In this document: positions 36,104 to 44,488 of the stretch, piece by piece
How the letters are laid out: every line of letters starts with the position of its first letter
Position numbering within the stretch: position 1 is the first letter of the stretch
From: DASWHD01 sp036393335
Lineage (GTDB): Bacteria; CG2-30-53-67; CG2-30-70-394
Reading direction: 5' to 3'
Assembly (NCBI GenBank): GCA_036393335.1
Contig: DASWHD010000093.1
Coordinates: forward strand, 1 to 62,718
Length of the DNA stretch: 62,718 nt
Notes under the pieces: generated by a model
What the model saw: only the letters and a program-made list of their open reading frames with translations
Databases searched by the model: none
Told to the model about the DNA's origin: nothing
Program-made: the position numbers and the translations under genes

Positions 36104-36991
36104 TTACGACAACAGCGTCAGCGGCGAGGCGGTGAGGGTGCGGCTGAGGAAGACGGCGCCCCAGCCCTTTTCCTCCAGTAGGGTCTCCTCCGCCTGCTGG
36201 GCGATCTGTGCGCTGGCAAAGAGGCCAAAGACCGCCGAGCCGCTCCCCGACATCAGGGCGCCCACCGCTCCCAGGGCGAGGAGTCGCTCTTTCACCTCGC
36301 GGATGCGGGGGTGGACGGGCAGTGCCACCGATTCGAGGTCGTTGTCCAGGTGGGCGCCGATCGCCGCCACGTCGCGTTCGTGCAGGGCGTGCAGCAGCTC
36401 CTTGTTGTAGGTGCACGACGAGCCCGGCTGATCCGGGAAGTTCTCGTATGCCCAGTGGGTGGAAATCGCGATCTCGGGGAAGACCACCACCAGGGGGATC
36501 GGCTCCAGCGCGGGCAGGGGGGTGAGATCGTCGCCGGTGCCTTCGCCGCGGCACAGAGGGGCGGTGAAAAAGAACGGCACGTCGGCACCCAGGGCGCGAC
36601 CGTGCTCGATCAACTCGGCGTCGGACACCGGCAGGGCGAAATAGTGGCGCAGCCCGGCCAGGGCTGCGGCCGAGTCGCTGGAGCCGCCGCCAAGCCCGGC
36701 CGCGATCGGGATGTGCTTCTCCAGGTGGATGCGCAGGCCGACCTGGTCGCCGATCACGGGCCGCAGGCGCACGAACGCCTTCACCACCAGGTTGTCGATG
36801 CCGGTGGGGAGGGTGGCGTCGCTGCACGTAAAGAGGAGGCCGGGGCTGCGCGCCGGCTCGAAGCGCAGGGTGTCACACAGGTCGATCATCGCCAGCACCG
36901 TGCGTAGGCGATGCAGGCCGTCCCGGCGGCGACTGTGGACGCGCAGCGACAGGTTGATCTTCGCAGGGGCCTGGACGGTGAGGGTCTTCAT
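36104..36991 (-). CDS. ispE: 4-diphosphocytidyl-2-C-methyl-D-erythritol kinase
   Basis: This 295-residue GHMP kinase of the non-mevalonate isoprenoid pathway phosphorylates CDP-methylerythritol. The N-terminal PAKINLSL carries the catalytic Lys region; the ATP-binding glycine motif is PIAAGLGGGSSDSAAAL; ALMSGSGSAVFG lies near the C-terminus. Its ATG overlaps the stop of the LolB-like gene as ATGA. The lolB-ispE order is typical of gammaproteobacteria; prs, the usual next gene, is not here. Confidence 0.96.
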   Translation of the reverse strand: MKTLTVQAPAKINLSLRVHSRRRDGLHRLRTVLAMIDLCDTLRFEPARSPGLLFTCSDATLPTGIDNLVVKAFVRLRPVIGDQVGLRIHLEKHIPIAAGLGGGSSDSAAALAGLRHYFALPVSDAELIEHGRALGADVPFFFTAPLCRGEGTGDDLTPLPALEPIPLVVVFPEIAISTHWAYENFPDQPGSSCTYNKELLHALHERDVAAIGAHLDNDLESVALPVHPRIREVKERLLALGAVGALMSGSGSAVFGLFASAQIAQQAEETLLEEKGWGAVFLSRTLTASPLTLLS

Positions 36992-37791
36992 GGACGCTCC
37001 ATGGAGGGGCCGGTGGCCGGGGCGGTCTCTGGCTGCCGGAGGCGAAAGAGGTCGGGCGGAAACTCACGATCGAAGCGGAACTGCTGCCAGCGCACGGAGA
37101 GGCTACGCCCCTCTCCCAGGTCTACATCGAGGTCGCGGGGGTGTAGCCCGTTTCCCCGGTCCGCGTCCAGGTAAGAGATCCGCAACGGTGGCAGGCGTGC
37201 GCCCGCCACCTGCTGGCGCTGCGGGTCCCATTGCCATTCGGGCGTGCCATGGCCACAGCGTAACAAAACCATCGGTTTGCCGGTGTTCTTCGACGATGAA
37301 GCGCACTCGGGAGCGGCGCACGGCAGGGCCAGGAGCAAACGCGGCAGGTGCGGCCAGGTAGCTGCAGGGAGGGGCAGGGCGGCGAGCACCGGGACGCCGT
37401 TCAACCAGCCGTCGCGCACCGTCCAGAAGGCAAGCGCATCGCCGCTCACCAGGGCGAGGAGCTGAGTCTGGCCGAGGTCGTCGCTCACCTCGATGCGCAG
37501 TCGATTCGGCGGCACGGTGGCGATGGTGGCGATTGCCCGATCTCGCAACAGACCATCACGCGCGGTGATCTGCACGATCCCCGCCAGCCGCCGCCCCTCC
37601 CAGATGGCAGACAGGCGCGCCGCCTCGGCCTGGGCTGCCGCACAGTCTGCGGGGCTCACCAGGGCCGGGCGGTGGGCGCAGGCCAGAGCGAGGCCGGCCG
37701 GCAACACGAGCCGCAGGACGACGGCAGAGAGGCTACGCCATTTTTCAGGCCCACCCGTCACCCCCACACCATCTGTGCTGCGACCACGCAT
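36988..37791 (-). CDS. LolB-like outer-membrane lipoprotein
   Basis: This 267-residue precursor has a lipoprotein-type signal ending GLALAC (Cys near residue 38). An LolB/DUF4292-like beta domain follows (GRRLAGIVQITARDGLLRDRAI, RLRIEVSDDLGQTQLLALVSGD, DLDVDLGEGRSLSVRWQQFRFD). Position directly before ispE is the usual place of lolB, which inserts lipoproteins into the outer membrane, but sequence similarity to classical LolB is weak by eye. I therefore give no symbol. The ATG at 37791 was chosen for the signal sequence. Confidence 0.72.
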   Translation of the reverse strand: MRGRSTDGVGVTGGPEKWRSLSAVVLRLVLPAGLALACAHRPALVSPADCAAAQAEAARLSAIWEGRRLAGIVQITARDGLLRDRAIATIATVPPNRLRIEVSDDLGQTQLLALVSGDALAFWTVRDGWLNGVPVLAALPLPAATWPHLPRLLLALPCAAPECASSSKNTGKPMVLLRCGHGTPEWQWDPQRQQVAGARLPPLRISYLDADRGNGLHPRDLDVDLGEGRSLSVRWQQFRFDREFPPDLFRLRQPETAPATGPSMERP

Positions 37792-37808
37792 CTGCCTCCA
37801 CCTTGCCG

Positions 37809-38017
37809 CTAGCCTGCATTTCTCACCATGACTCTGCTGCGCCCGCGCAACTGCCCGCATCTCCTGGCCCTGTCCTCGTCCGTGGTAGGAGCCGATTCTA
37901 TTCGGCGACCCCAATGTGGCAGATCGCCGAAGGGATTCGGCTCCTACCGCGGGCCAGACAGGATCTACGGCCATTGGCACGGGCTCGCAACGATTTCTGG
38001 TGAGAAATGCGGGCTAG
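37809..38017. repeat. CTAG-type inverted-repeat element, copy 5
   Basis: The 209-bp element starts CTAGCCTGCATTTCTCACCA (one change) and ends TGGTGAGAAATGCGGGCTAG. The core runs from GGTAGGAGCCGATTC to GGCTCCTACC. It lies between the LolB-like and TPR lipoprotein genes, which are usually adjacent. No gene is recognised in 38018-38154. Confidence 0.92.
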
Positions 38018-38154
38018 CCGTCCACCGCCCCGATGCCGCGCGGCCGCACACCATCCCTTTTCGACCCCGCGCCTGCCATGATCTGCGACGAGCCACTTGG
38101 CGCGATGCGGTCGCAGGACGACATGCCGATGCGCCGCGGCAACGGGCGTGAACA

Positions 38155-39909
38155 CTACGGCTGCGCAGGCTTTCCGCCGTGCTCCTGCCGGTGGCGGGTG
38201 ATCTTCTCCGCCAGGCCCGGCACGGTGTCCCCATCCAGCTCCAGGGCGCGGTTCCATTGCTGGAACGAGTCCTCGGTGCGCCCCAGTGCCCAGTACACGT
38301 CACCCAGGTGGTCGCGGATGATCGCGTCGTCCGGGACCAGTTGGATCGCCCGCTCCAGGGCGGCTCGTGCCTCGTTCAGCTCACCGCGCCGGAAATGGAC
38401 CCAGCCGAGGGAGTCGACGATGTAGCCGTCGTCCGGGCGGATCTTCACCGCGCGGTTGATGAGATCGAGGCTTTCGTCGAGGTGGATGTTCTGCTCGGCG
38501 TACATGTAGCCGAGGTAGTTGAGGGCGTGGGCCTGGTCCGGGTCGAGCTCGATGGACCGTTCCAGGGCATCGTAAGCCTCTGGATAGCGCTTCATCTTCT
38601 CGTACAAGGCGCCGAGCTGAAAGTAGAGGCGGGCGTCCTCGGGGTAGAGCCGCACCCCCTCGCGGAACACCTCCTCCGCCTGGGTGAGTCCCTCCATGCG
38701 CACCAGCGCCCCGCCCAGATAGGCGATCAGGTCGGGGGACATCGGATCGGCGGCGATGCGTGCCTGGGCGAAGATCTCCATTAGCGGCGCCGGATCGCCG
38801 AGGGACTCCAGGTTTACGATCAGGTGTTGCGCCACCTCCGGGTTGGTCGGCTCCGCCGCGTAGAGCTGCTGGAAGTGTTGCGCGGCCTCGGCGTGCTGGT
38901 CGGTCTGCTCGTAGGCGAGGGCGAGGAAGAACTCCACCCGGTCGTTGTTCGGCCAGCGCTGGTGAATGCGCTGCAGGCGGTCGAGGGCGCGCGCCAGCTC
39001 CTTTTGGTCGAAGAGCAGGAGGGCGAGGCGCAGCTGCGAGTGCAGGTCCTCCGGATTGTCCGCGATGAGCTTCTCGTACGCGGTGATCGCCTGGGTCAGC
39101 TTGTCGGTGGTGACCAGGAGTTGGGCGACCCGCTTCGACAGGGCGCGGTTGTAGGGATTGAGGTCCAGGGCGCGCTGGTACGCCTCGATCGCGCCGTCGA
39201 GGTCGCTGCCCTGCTCCAGGGCCGCACCCAGGTTGACCCAGCCCCGCTCCACGTCCGGTCGCTCCTCCGTGCAGCGGCGGAAGTGCTCCGCCGCCTTGTC
39301 GAACTGTTCGATGGCGCCGTAGATCCGGCCGAGGTGGAAGTGCGCGACCACCGAAGCGGGGTGGTCCTTAAGATACCCCTCCAGGACCGCGATCGCATCG
39401 TCGCTGCGGCCGGTCTCCAGGTAGAGCTGGGCCAGTTGTGCCAGGCGCTGGGTGTCTTCCGGGTCCAGCTCGTAGAGGTGCTCGAGATACGGCAGGGCCT
39501 TGTCGTACTCCTGGGCATGGGTGTGGACCTCATACAGGATCTGCAACGCCTCCACCTGGTCCGGCGCATGCTTCAGGGCGTCCCGTGCCGCCACCTGGGC
39601 CATCTCCATCTGTCCCGTACGGCGATAGGCGGTGGCCAGGGCGGTGAGCAGATCCGGTGCAGCGGGGTCGAGGCGCAAGGCGGCCTTGAAGCTGTCGATG
39701 GCGCCGGGGTCGCCGTGGCGGCTCTGGTAGTCGCCGATCAGGAAGAGCTCGCTCGCCGAGGGCGCGCCAGCGGGGCGTGGCGCGCGATGTGCGGTCGAGA
39801 CCGCCTCCGGCCCGGGCAGGGTCGCGCAAGCGAGGTGACTCAGGGCCGCTGCCAGGCACAGGGTGAGGAAGCGGAGGGCGTGTCGTGTCGGGGCAAGAGA
39901 ACGTAGCAT
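38155..39909 (-). CDS. TPR-repeat outer-membrane lipoprotein
   Basis: This 584-residue precursor has a lipoprotein signal ending LSHLAC (Cys28). About a dozen tetratricopeptide repeats follow (for example PEDTQRLAQLAQLYLETGRS and PDQAHALNYLGYMYAEQN), forming a superhelix for protein binding at the envelope. Similar TPR lipoproteins precede lolB-ispE in many gammaproteobacteria. The start at 39909 gives a normal signal; an upstream ATG at 39948 is possible. The divergent pseudouridine synthase gene begins about 105 bp away. Confidence 0.88.
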   Translation of the reverse strand: MLRSLAPTRHALRFLTLCLAAALSHLACATLPGPEAVSTAHRAPRPAGAPSASELFLIGDYQSRHGDPGAIDSFKAALRLDPAAPDLLTALATAYRRTGQMEMAQVAARDALKHAPDQVEALQILYEVHTHAQEYDKALPYLEHLYELDPEDTQRLAQLAQLYLETGRSDDAIAVLEGYLKDHPASVVAHFHLGRIYGAIEQFDKAAEHFRRCTEERPDVERGWVNLGAALEQGSDLDGAIEAYQRALDLNPYNRALSKRVAQLLVTTDKLTQAITAYEKLIADNPEDLHSQLRLALLLFDQKELARALDRLQRIHQRWPNNDRVEFFLALAYEQTDQHAEAAQHFQQLYAAEPTNPEVAQHLIVNLESLGDPAPLMEIFAQARIAADPMSPDLIAYLGGALVRMEGLTQAEEVFREGVRLYPEDARLYFQLGALYEKMKRYPEAYDALERSIELDPDQAHALNYLGYMYAEQNIHLDESLDLINRAVKIRPDDGYIVDSLGWVHFRRGELNEARAALERAIQLVPDDAIIRDHLGDVYWALGRTEDSFQQWNRALELDGDTVPGLAEKITRHRQEHGGKPAQP

Positions 39910-40014
39910 CGGTCGGGGAAAAAGATGATCCAGGGTAGTAAAAACCATAACTAAGACAGGAAGATGCAGCAATCCAGGGGTTGCTCTCTCTTCGGCACGG
40001 GCGGGGATGGCACT

Positions 40015-41019
40015 ATGGGCGAGCCGCAGGGACGCGGGGTCGAGGCTGGCGAGACGACGGTGACGGAGCTGCCGGTGCCCGTGGGGGTGGCACCGCAGCG
40101 CATCGACCGTTGGCTGGCCACCACCCGCCTCGGGTTGACCCGCAGTCAGATCGGGCGCTTGTGCACCAACGGGGCGGTGTTGGTGGACGGCCGGCCGGTG
40201 CGGGCGTCGGCACGGGTGATGCCCGGCCAACGTGTGCAAGTGCGGGTCCCTCCGCCGGCCCTGGCGCGTCATGAGCCCGAGTCCCTGCCCCTCACCGTGG
40301 TCTACGAGGACGACGATCTCTTGGTCCTCGACAAGGCGGCGGGCATGGTCGTCCATCCGGCGCCGGGACATGCCCGGGGCACCCTGGTCAACGCCCTGCT
40401 CGCCCGCTGTCCCGACCTGGTCAACGTGGGCGGCGAGACGCGGCCCGGCCTGGTCCACCGACTCGACAAGGAGACCAGCGGCCTGATGGTGGTGGCGAAG
40501 AACGACCGCGCCCATGCGAGGCTCGCGGCGGCGTGGCTGGTGCACGATATCGAGCGTCGTTACCTCGCCCTCGCCAAGGGTTGTCTTGGCGAGGCGCTGC
40601 GGATCGACGTGGCGATCGGCCGCGACCGCCGCGATCGCAAGCGGATCTCGCCGCGGACCGACCACCCCCGGGCGGCATGCACCGCGTTGCAGCCAGTGCG
40701 CTGGTTCGGCGCGGAGGCAACCCTTGTCGCGGCACGCTTGGAGACCGGGCGCACCCACCAGGTGCGGGTCCACCTCGCCCAGATCGGCCATCCGGTGCTC
40801 GGCGACGCCCTCTACGGGAGGGGTGTGCGCAGCCTGCGCGTAGGCAACCTGGTACACCGGTTTTCCCGCCAGATGCTGCACGCCGCGGTGCTCGGTTTTC
40901 GCCACCCGGTGAGCGGCGCGGCCTTGCACTTCGAGAGCCCGCTTCCGGAGGACATGGCCGCGGCGGTGCGGTTTCTGACTGACCAACTGGGCGCCGTGGA
41001 GGCCGGAAATGAAGGGTAG
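40015..41019 (+). CDS. RluA-family 23S rRNA pseudouridine synthase (RluD-like)
   Basis: This 334-residue protein has an N-terminal S4 RNA-binding domain (RIDRWLATTRLGLTRSQIGRL) and an RluA/RluD catalytic domain with the Asp in HRLDKETSGLMVVAK, and GRTHQVRVHLAQIGHPVLGD. Size and architecture match RluD, which modifies helix 69 of 23S rRNA, but RluC/RluA relatives cannot be excluded. GGGGA lies 7 bp before the ATG at 40015; an ATG at 39964 is an alternative. The stop codon TAG lies inside the GGTAGGAGCC start of a REP-like repeat. Confidence 0.9.
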   Translation: MGEPQGRGVEAGETTVTELPVPVGVAPQRIDRWLATTRLGLTRSQIGRLCTNGAVLVDGRPVRASARVMPGQRVQVRVPPPALARHEPESLPLTVVYEDDDLLVLDKAAGMVVHPAPGHARGTLVNALLARCPDLVNVGGETRPGLVHRLDKETSGLMVVAKNDRAHARLAAAWLVHDIERRYLALAKGCLGEALRIDVAIGRDRRDRKRISPRTDHPRAACTALQPVRWFGAEATLVAARLETGRTHQVRVHLAQIGHPVLGDALYGRGVRSLRVGNLVHRFSRQMLHAAVLGFRHPVSGAALHFESPLPEDMAAAVRFLTDQLGAVEAGNEG

Positions 41020-41100
41020 GAGCCGGTTGTACCGGCGATCTGGGCCTGGGGAGCAGCCGGCTTTACGGGCCAGGTCGCCGAAGGGATTCGGCTCCTACCG
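41016..41100. repeat. REP-like palindromic core without the outer element ends
   Basis: This sequence is the same core as in the CTAG-type elements: GGTAGGAGCCGGTTGTACCG, a central GC-rich part, then CGAAGGGATTCGGCTCCTAC. The CTAG/ATTTCTCACC ends are absent. It lies between two convergent genes and supplies the stop codon of the pseudouridine synthase gene. Confidence 0.85.
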
Positions 41101-41116
41101 CGGGGCCGGGTTCCAG

Positions 41117-41686
41117 CTACAACAGCGCCTCGACGTCCCGTGCGATCACCTTGGCATCGACATAGCCGATGTACCGCTGGGCGATGTTGCCGTTGCGGTC
41201 GACGATGAAGGTGGTCGGCAGGCCATAGATGCCGCCGAAGGCGCTCGACACCTCGGCGTTGGCCACCACCACCGGATAGTTGATGCCATAGTGCTCCACG
41301 AACGGCGGAACGACCCGGGCCGGGTTCTCGTCCATGGAGATGCCGACGATGTCGAAGCCCTGGGGTCCGTACTTCTTCTTCATGGCGATCAGCTCCGGGA
41401 TCGCCTCGCGGCACGGCGGGCACCAGGTCGCCCAGAAATCGATCACCAGCACCTTGCCCTTGAACTGGGCGAGCTCGACCCGGTTGCCCGCCAGATCGGG
41501 CAGGGAGAAGGAGGGCGCGGGGATGGTTGTGGTGGTCGAGCCGCTGGCCGCATCCGCGGCGAGCGGGGTGCCCCCTTTCTCTGCCGTGTCCTTGGCCGAC
41601 TTACACGCCGGCGCCATGGCTACCGCGAGTACCACGGTGAGGGGAAGGGTCACGGCGGCGATCAGGCCGCGGGTCTTCGGGGACAT
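41117..41686 (-). CDS. TlpA/ResA-family lipid-anchored thioredoxin
   Basis: This 189-residue precursor has a signal segment ending MAPAC, a probable lipoprotein Cys. A thioredoxin-fold domain follows with the redox motif WCPPC in FWATWCPPCREAIPEL and the cis-Pro loop GLPTTFIVD. TlpA-type proteins reduce or exchange disulfides outside the cytoplasm, often for cytochrome c maturation, which suits this cytochrome-rich genome. A strong AAAGGAG precedes the ATG at 41686. Peroxiredoxin function is unlikely given the CPPC motif. Confidence 0.9.
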   Translation of the reverse strand: MSPKTRGLIAAVTLPLTVVLAVAMAPACKSAKDTAEKGGTPLAADAASGSTTTTIPAPSFSLPDLAGNRVELAQFKGKVLVIDFWATWCPPCREAIPELIAMKKKYGPQGFDIVGISMDENPARVVPPFVEHYGINYPVVVANAEVSSAFGGIYGLPTTFIVDRNGNIAQRYIGYVDAKVIARDVEALL

Positions 41687-41701
41687 CGAATCTCCTTTGG
41701 T

Positions 41702-41786
41702 AGCGGTCAGCAATCGGCTGTCAGCGATCTGCTTGATTTGGATTTGAACACCGGTCCTTTGGTCACGAGCTGAAGGCTGACCGCTT
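41702..41786. repeat. Heptamer repeat hairpin between the thioredoxin and queE genes
   Basis: Left arm units are GCGGTCA, GCAATCG, GCTGTCA and GCGATCT. The right arm has GCTGAAG and GCTGACC. The arms are inverse complements in type around a less repetitive 40-bp middle. The right arm ends at the queE stop codon. Confidence 0.82.
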
Positions 41787-42422
41787 CTACACGCCGGTGC
41801 GAGCCGGGTCCCACACGTATTTGTGGAGCTGGAGCTGGAGGCGGAGGGGCAGGCCGCTCGCCAGGATCCACGCGGCCGTGTCCTCAGGGGAGAGGACGTC
41901 GTGGACCGGCGAGATCAACACCGGCCAGCGCTCGATCAGGTGGTGCTTGCGGATCACGTCGATCCCCCACTCGAAGTCGTGGTGGTCGCCGATCACCAAC
42001 TTGATCTGGCCGCGGTCGTCGAGGCGGGCGAGGTTTGCCCAGCGATTGGCGTCTGCCTCCCCGGAGGAGGGGGTCTTGATGTCGAGAATGACGTGCACCC
42101 CCGCCGGGACCGCGTCGATGGGCAGGGAGCCGCCGGTCTCCAGGAGCACGGTGTGGCCCCGTGCCAGCAGCGCCGCCATCAGGTCTATCGACTCCGCCTG
42201 CAGCAGGGGCTCGCCGCCGGTGACCTCGACCAGCCTCGTGCCCAGGGCCACGACCTCGGCCAGCACCTCGTCCACCGACATCTCGCTGCCGCCGTGGAAG
42301 GCGTAGGCCGTATCACAGTACCCGCACCGCAGGTTGCAGCCGGTGGTGCGCACTAAGATGCACGGCAGGCCGGCGAAGGTCGACTCCCCCTGCAGGGAGC
42401 GGAAGATCTCGGTGATGCGCAT
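41787..42422 (-). CDS. queE: 7-carboxy-7-deazaguanine synthase
   Basis: This 211-residue radical-SAM enzyme converts 6-carboxytetrahydropterin to 7-carboxy-7-deazaguanine in queuosine synthesis. The start FRSLQGESTFAGLPCILVRTTGCNLRCGYCDT contains the CxxxCxxC cluster motif. EVTGGEPLLQ and LETGGSLP follow. Length is normal. Other que genes are not in the window. Confidence 0.94.
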   Translation of the reverse strand: MRITEIFRSLQGESTFAGLPCILVRTTGCNLRCGYCDTAYAFHGGSEMSVDEVLAEVVALGTRLVEVTGGEPLLQAESIDLMAALLARGHTVLLETGGSLPIDAVPAGVHVILDIKTPSSGEADANRWANLARLDDRGQIKLVIGDHHDFEWGIDVIRKHHLIERWPVLISPVHDVLSPEDTAAWILASGLPLRLQLQLHKYVWDPARTGV

Positions 42423-42546
42423 CGGGGAAGTGTACGGTCCGCGCGGGGGTTGCTCAAACGGCGGTGGGGCGTTCGTGACAGGGTGCCGTGGAGTCGTGGC
42501 TTGCTCCGTGGCCCGCCGCTAGACTGCCGAAAAAGGAGCCCGTTTC

Positions 42547-42852
42547 ATGCCTCACATCACCTTCTTGCCCTGTGGATTGGAGGGCAACGTTCCGCTGGGC
42601 ACCTCGATCATCGACGCCTCCGAAGAGCTCGGCCTGCTCGAGCATGCGGGTCTGGAGATTCCGGATGGCTGTACGCGGCAATGCGAATGCTGCACTTGCA
42701 AGGTCCTCATCAAAGAGGGGTGGGAGAACCTCTCGGAGATGAGCGACGAGGAGAACGATTTGCTGGCCGACAACGGCGCCGACGACGACGAGCGCCTGTC
42801 GTGCCAGACCCAGATTCTGGGTGACGTGGTGGTCTGGTTCGACGGTTCCTAG
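42547..42852 (+). CDS. fdx: Isc-type [2Fe-2S] ferredoxin
   Basis: This 101-residue adrenodoxin-type ferredoxin has ligand pattern C-x5-C-x2-C at Cys42, Cys48 and Cys51, with the fourth in LSCQT (about residue 86). It has additional Cys46 and Cys49 in the loop, giving an unusually Cys-rich DGCTRQCECCTCKV. The family donates electrons in Fe-S cluster assembly. It is a single gene here; the isc operon is not present. AAAGGAGCC precedes the ATG. Confidence 0.9.
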   Translation: MPHITFLPCGLEGNVPLGTSIIDASEELGLLEHAGLEIPDGCTRQCECCTCKVLIKEGWENLSEMSDEENDLLADNGADDDERLSCQTQILGDVVVWFDGS

Positions 42853-43034
42853 GCGGAGAGGGTGGCACGGGCGTGCGGTAGACACATTCATGACCGCTCC
42901 GCCCGGGGGAACCGAGGCTGGGGTGAGTCGTCTCGAATTGATATTCAGGCGGCCGGTCGGTAGTGTAAAAATCCTGAGTATTCACAGGATTATAAGCTGT
43001 TGCGTCAGGAACCTTGCCCCCGCCACCCCCCTCC

Positions 43035-44210
43035 GTGATCCAGCCCGTCTACATTCAGTCGATCGCGGCCCTGCTGCCCGGACCACCGATCTCCAACGCC
43101 CGGATCGAGGGAGTCATGGGCCAGATCGGAGAGCAGCGCTCCCGGGCGCGGCCCATCGTCCTGCGCAGCAACCGGATCAAGTCGCGCCACTACTGCTTCG
43201 ATCCCGAGACCCGAGCGTGGCATTACACCGGCGCGAGCCTCGCCGCCGCCTGTGGCCGGGAGGCGGTGGCGAGGGCGGGGCTCACCCTCGATCAGGTTGC
43301 CTTTCTGTGCTGCGCCACGACCACTCCCGACCAGGTCCTGCCGCCCCACGCGGCCATGGTGCAAGGCGAGTTGGGGATCGCACGCACGGCGATCGGCACG
43401 GTCCACGGGGTGTGTAGCTCGTCTGCCGGCGCCTTTGACTGGGCCTATCTCCAGGTTGCCAGCGGCCGCTACCCCAACGCCCTGGTGATCGCCAGCGAGC
43501 GCGCCTCTCAGGGGCTGCGCCGCGAGCACTACGAGTTCGGCCCGCGTTTCAAGGCGTTCTTGGGCGAGCTGTGCGAGCAACTCGGGCGGGAGGTGAGCCC
43601 AGCGGAGATCGACGCGGTGCTGGCGGCGCGACAGCGGCCCCTGGAGTTCGACGAGGACTTCCTGCGCTGGATGCTCTCCGACGGCGCCGGCGCCGTGGTC
43701 CTGGGTCCGGAGCGACGCCCGGGTGCACTGGAGGTGGTGCACGTCGAAATGGAGTCGCGCGCCGGGGAGCTGCCGTCGTGCATGACCGGCGGTATCGAGT
43801 GGTGTGACAACGTCCTCGATGCGGCGATCTCGGGGGGCCTCAACCTGCGCCAGGACATCGACCTCCTCAACGAGCACATCGTCGCGGTGACCATCGACTG
43901 CGTGCGTCATTGCTTTGCCAACGCCGGCCTCGATCCGGCCGAGGTGGACGTGGTCATCCCCCATCTCTCCAGCGAGTACTTCATCGACGGCACCGTCGCC
44001 CACCTCGCGGCGGTGGGTCTGGAGCTGCCGCGGGAGCGATGGTTCACCAACTTGACGCGGGTGGGCAACGTCGGCACCGCCTCGATCTGGATCGCCCTGG
44101 AGGAGGCGATCCGCAGCGGGGTGATCCGGCCCGGCCAGACGGTGTTGCTGGTGGTGCCGGAGTCGTCGCGGTTCAACACGGTGTGTGTGATGTTGCGCAT
44201 GGTGGAGTGA
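43035..44210 (+). CDS. Beta-ketoacyl-ACP synthase III-like enzyme
   Basis: This 391-residue thiolase-fold protein retains the KAS III triad: Cys127 in GVCSSSAGAF, His in VVIPHLSSEYF and Asn in RVGNVGTASIW. It is longer than housekeeping FabH (about 320 residues), with insertions near residues 150-200, and resembles specialised KAS III-like enzymes. It probably condenses an activated acyl starter with an acyl carrier. The start is uncertain: GTG at 43035 fits the fold; a TTG at 43014 is possible. It is followed by a DAHP-synthase-like gene on the same strand. Confidence 0.85.
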   Translation: MIQPVYIQSIAALLPGPPISNARIEGVMGQIGEQRSRARPIVLRSNRIKSRHYCFDPETRAWHYTGASLAAACGREAVARAGLTLDQVAFLCCATTTPDQVLPPHAAMVQGELGIARTAIGTVHGVCSSSAGAFDWAYLQVASGRYPNALVIASERASQGLRREHYEFGPRFKAFLGELCEQLGREVSPAEIDAVLAARQRPLEFDEDFLRWMLSDGAGAVVLGPERRPGALEVVHVEMESRAGELPSCMTGGIEWCDNVLDAAISGGLNLRQDIDLLNEHIVAVTIDCVRHCFANAGLDPAEVDVVIPHLSSEYFIDGTVAHLAAVGLELPRERWFTNLTRVGNVGTASIWIALEEAIRSGVIRPGQTVLLVVPESSRFNTVCVMLRMVE

Positions 44211-44294
44211 CGCGCCGTAGGCGCCTCGCCGCAGCCGTTGCGCAGCGGAGCGGGGGACAGGTCAACGGGGGAGGCCAAAGAGAAAATCCCGTGC

Positions 44295-44322
44295 GTAGGG
44301 GCACGGCATGCCGTGCCCCTAC
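44295..44322. repeat. Perfect 28-bp palindrome
   Basis: GTAGGGGCACGGCA is followed directly by its exact inverse complement TGCCGTGCCCCTAC. It lies in the 278-bp gap between the KAS III-like and DAHP-synthase-like genes. It resembles widespread intergenic REP-like palindromes. Confidence 0.85.
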
Positions 44323-44488
44323 TGCATTCATGTGGCTGCGTCAGACTTCCCTGGGTTCTCGCGTCGATCCACTGCCGGTGTGCCATTGCTGTCGGGTGAC
44401 GGCCAGTGGCCTGGGAGGGAGACAACCCTTTTGCTACCATCCGCCCCCCTTTCCGGAGGGGCGGGGTCTCTCGGCGTGGGAGTAAGCG

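Noticed and set aside
39910..40986. Extension of the TPR lipoprotein frame by about 360 codons
   Set aside because: The extra region is antisense to the pseudouridine synthase gene. A lipoprotein signal begins at 39909, so the extension is not real.
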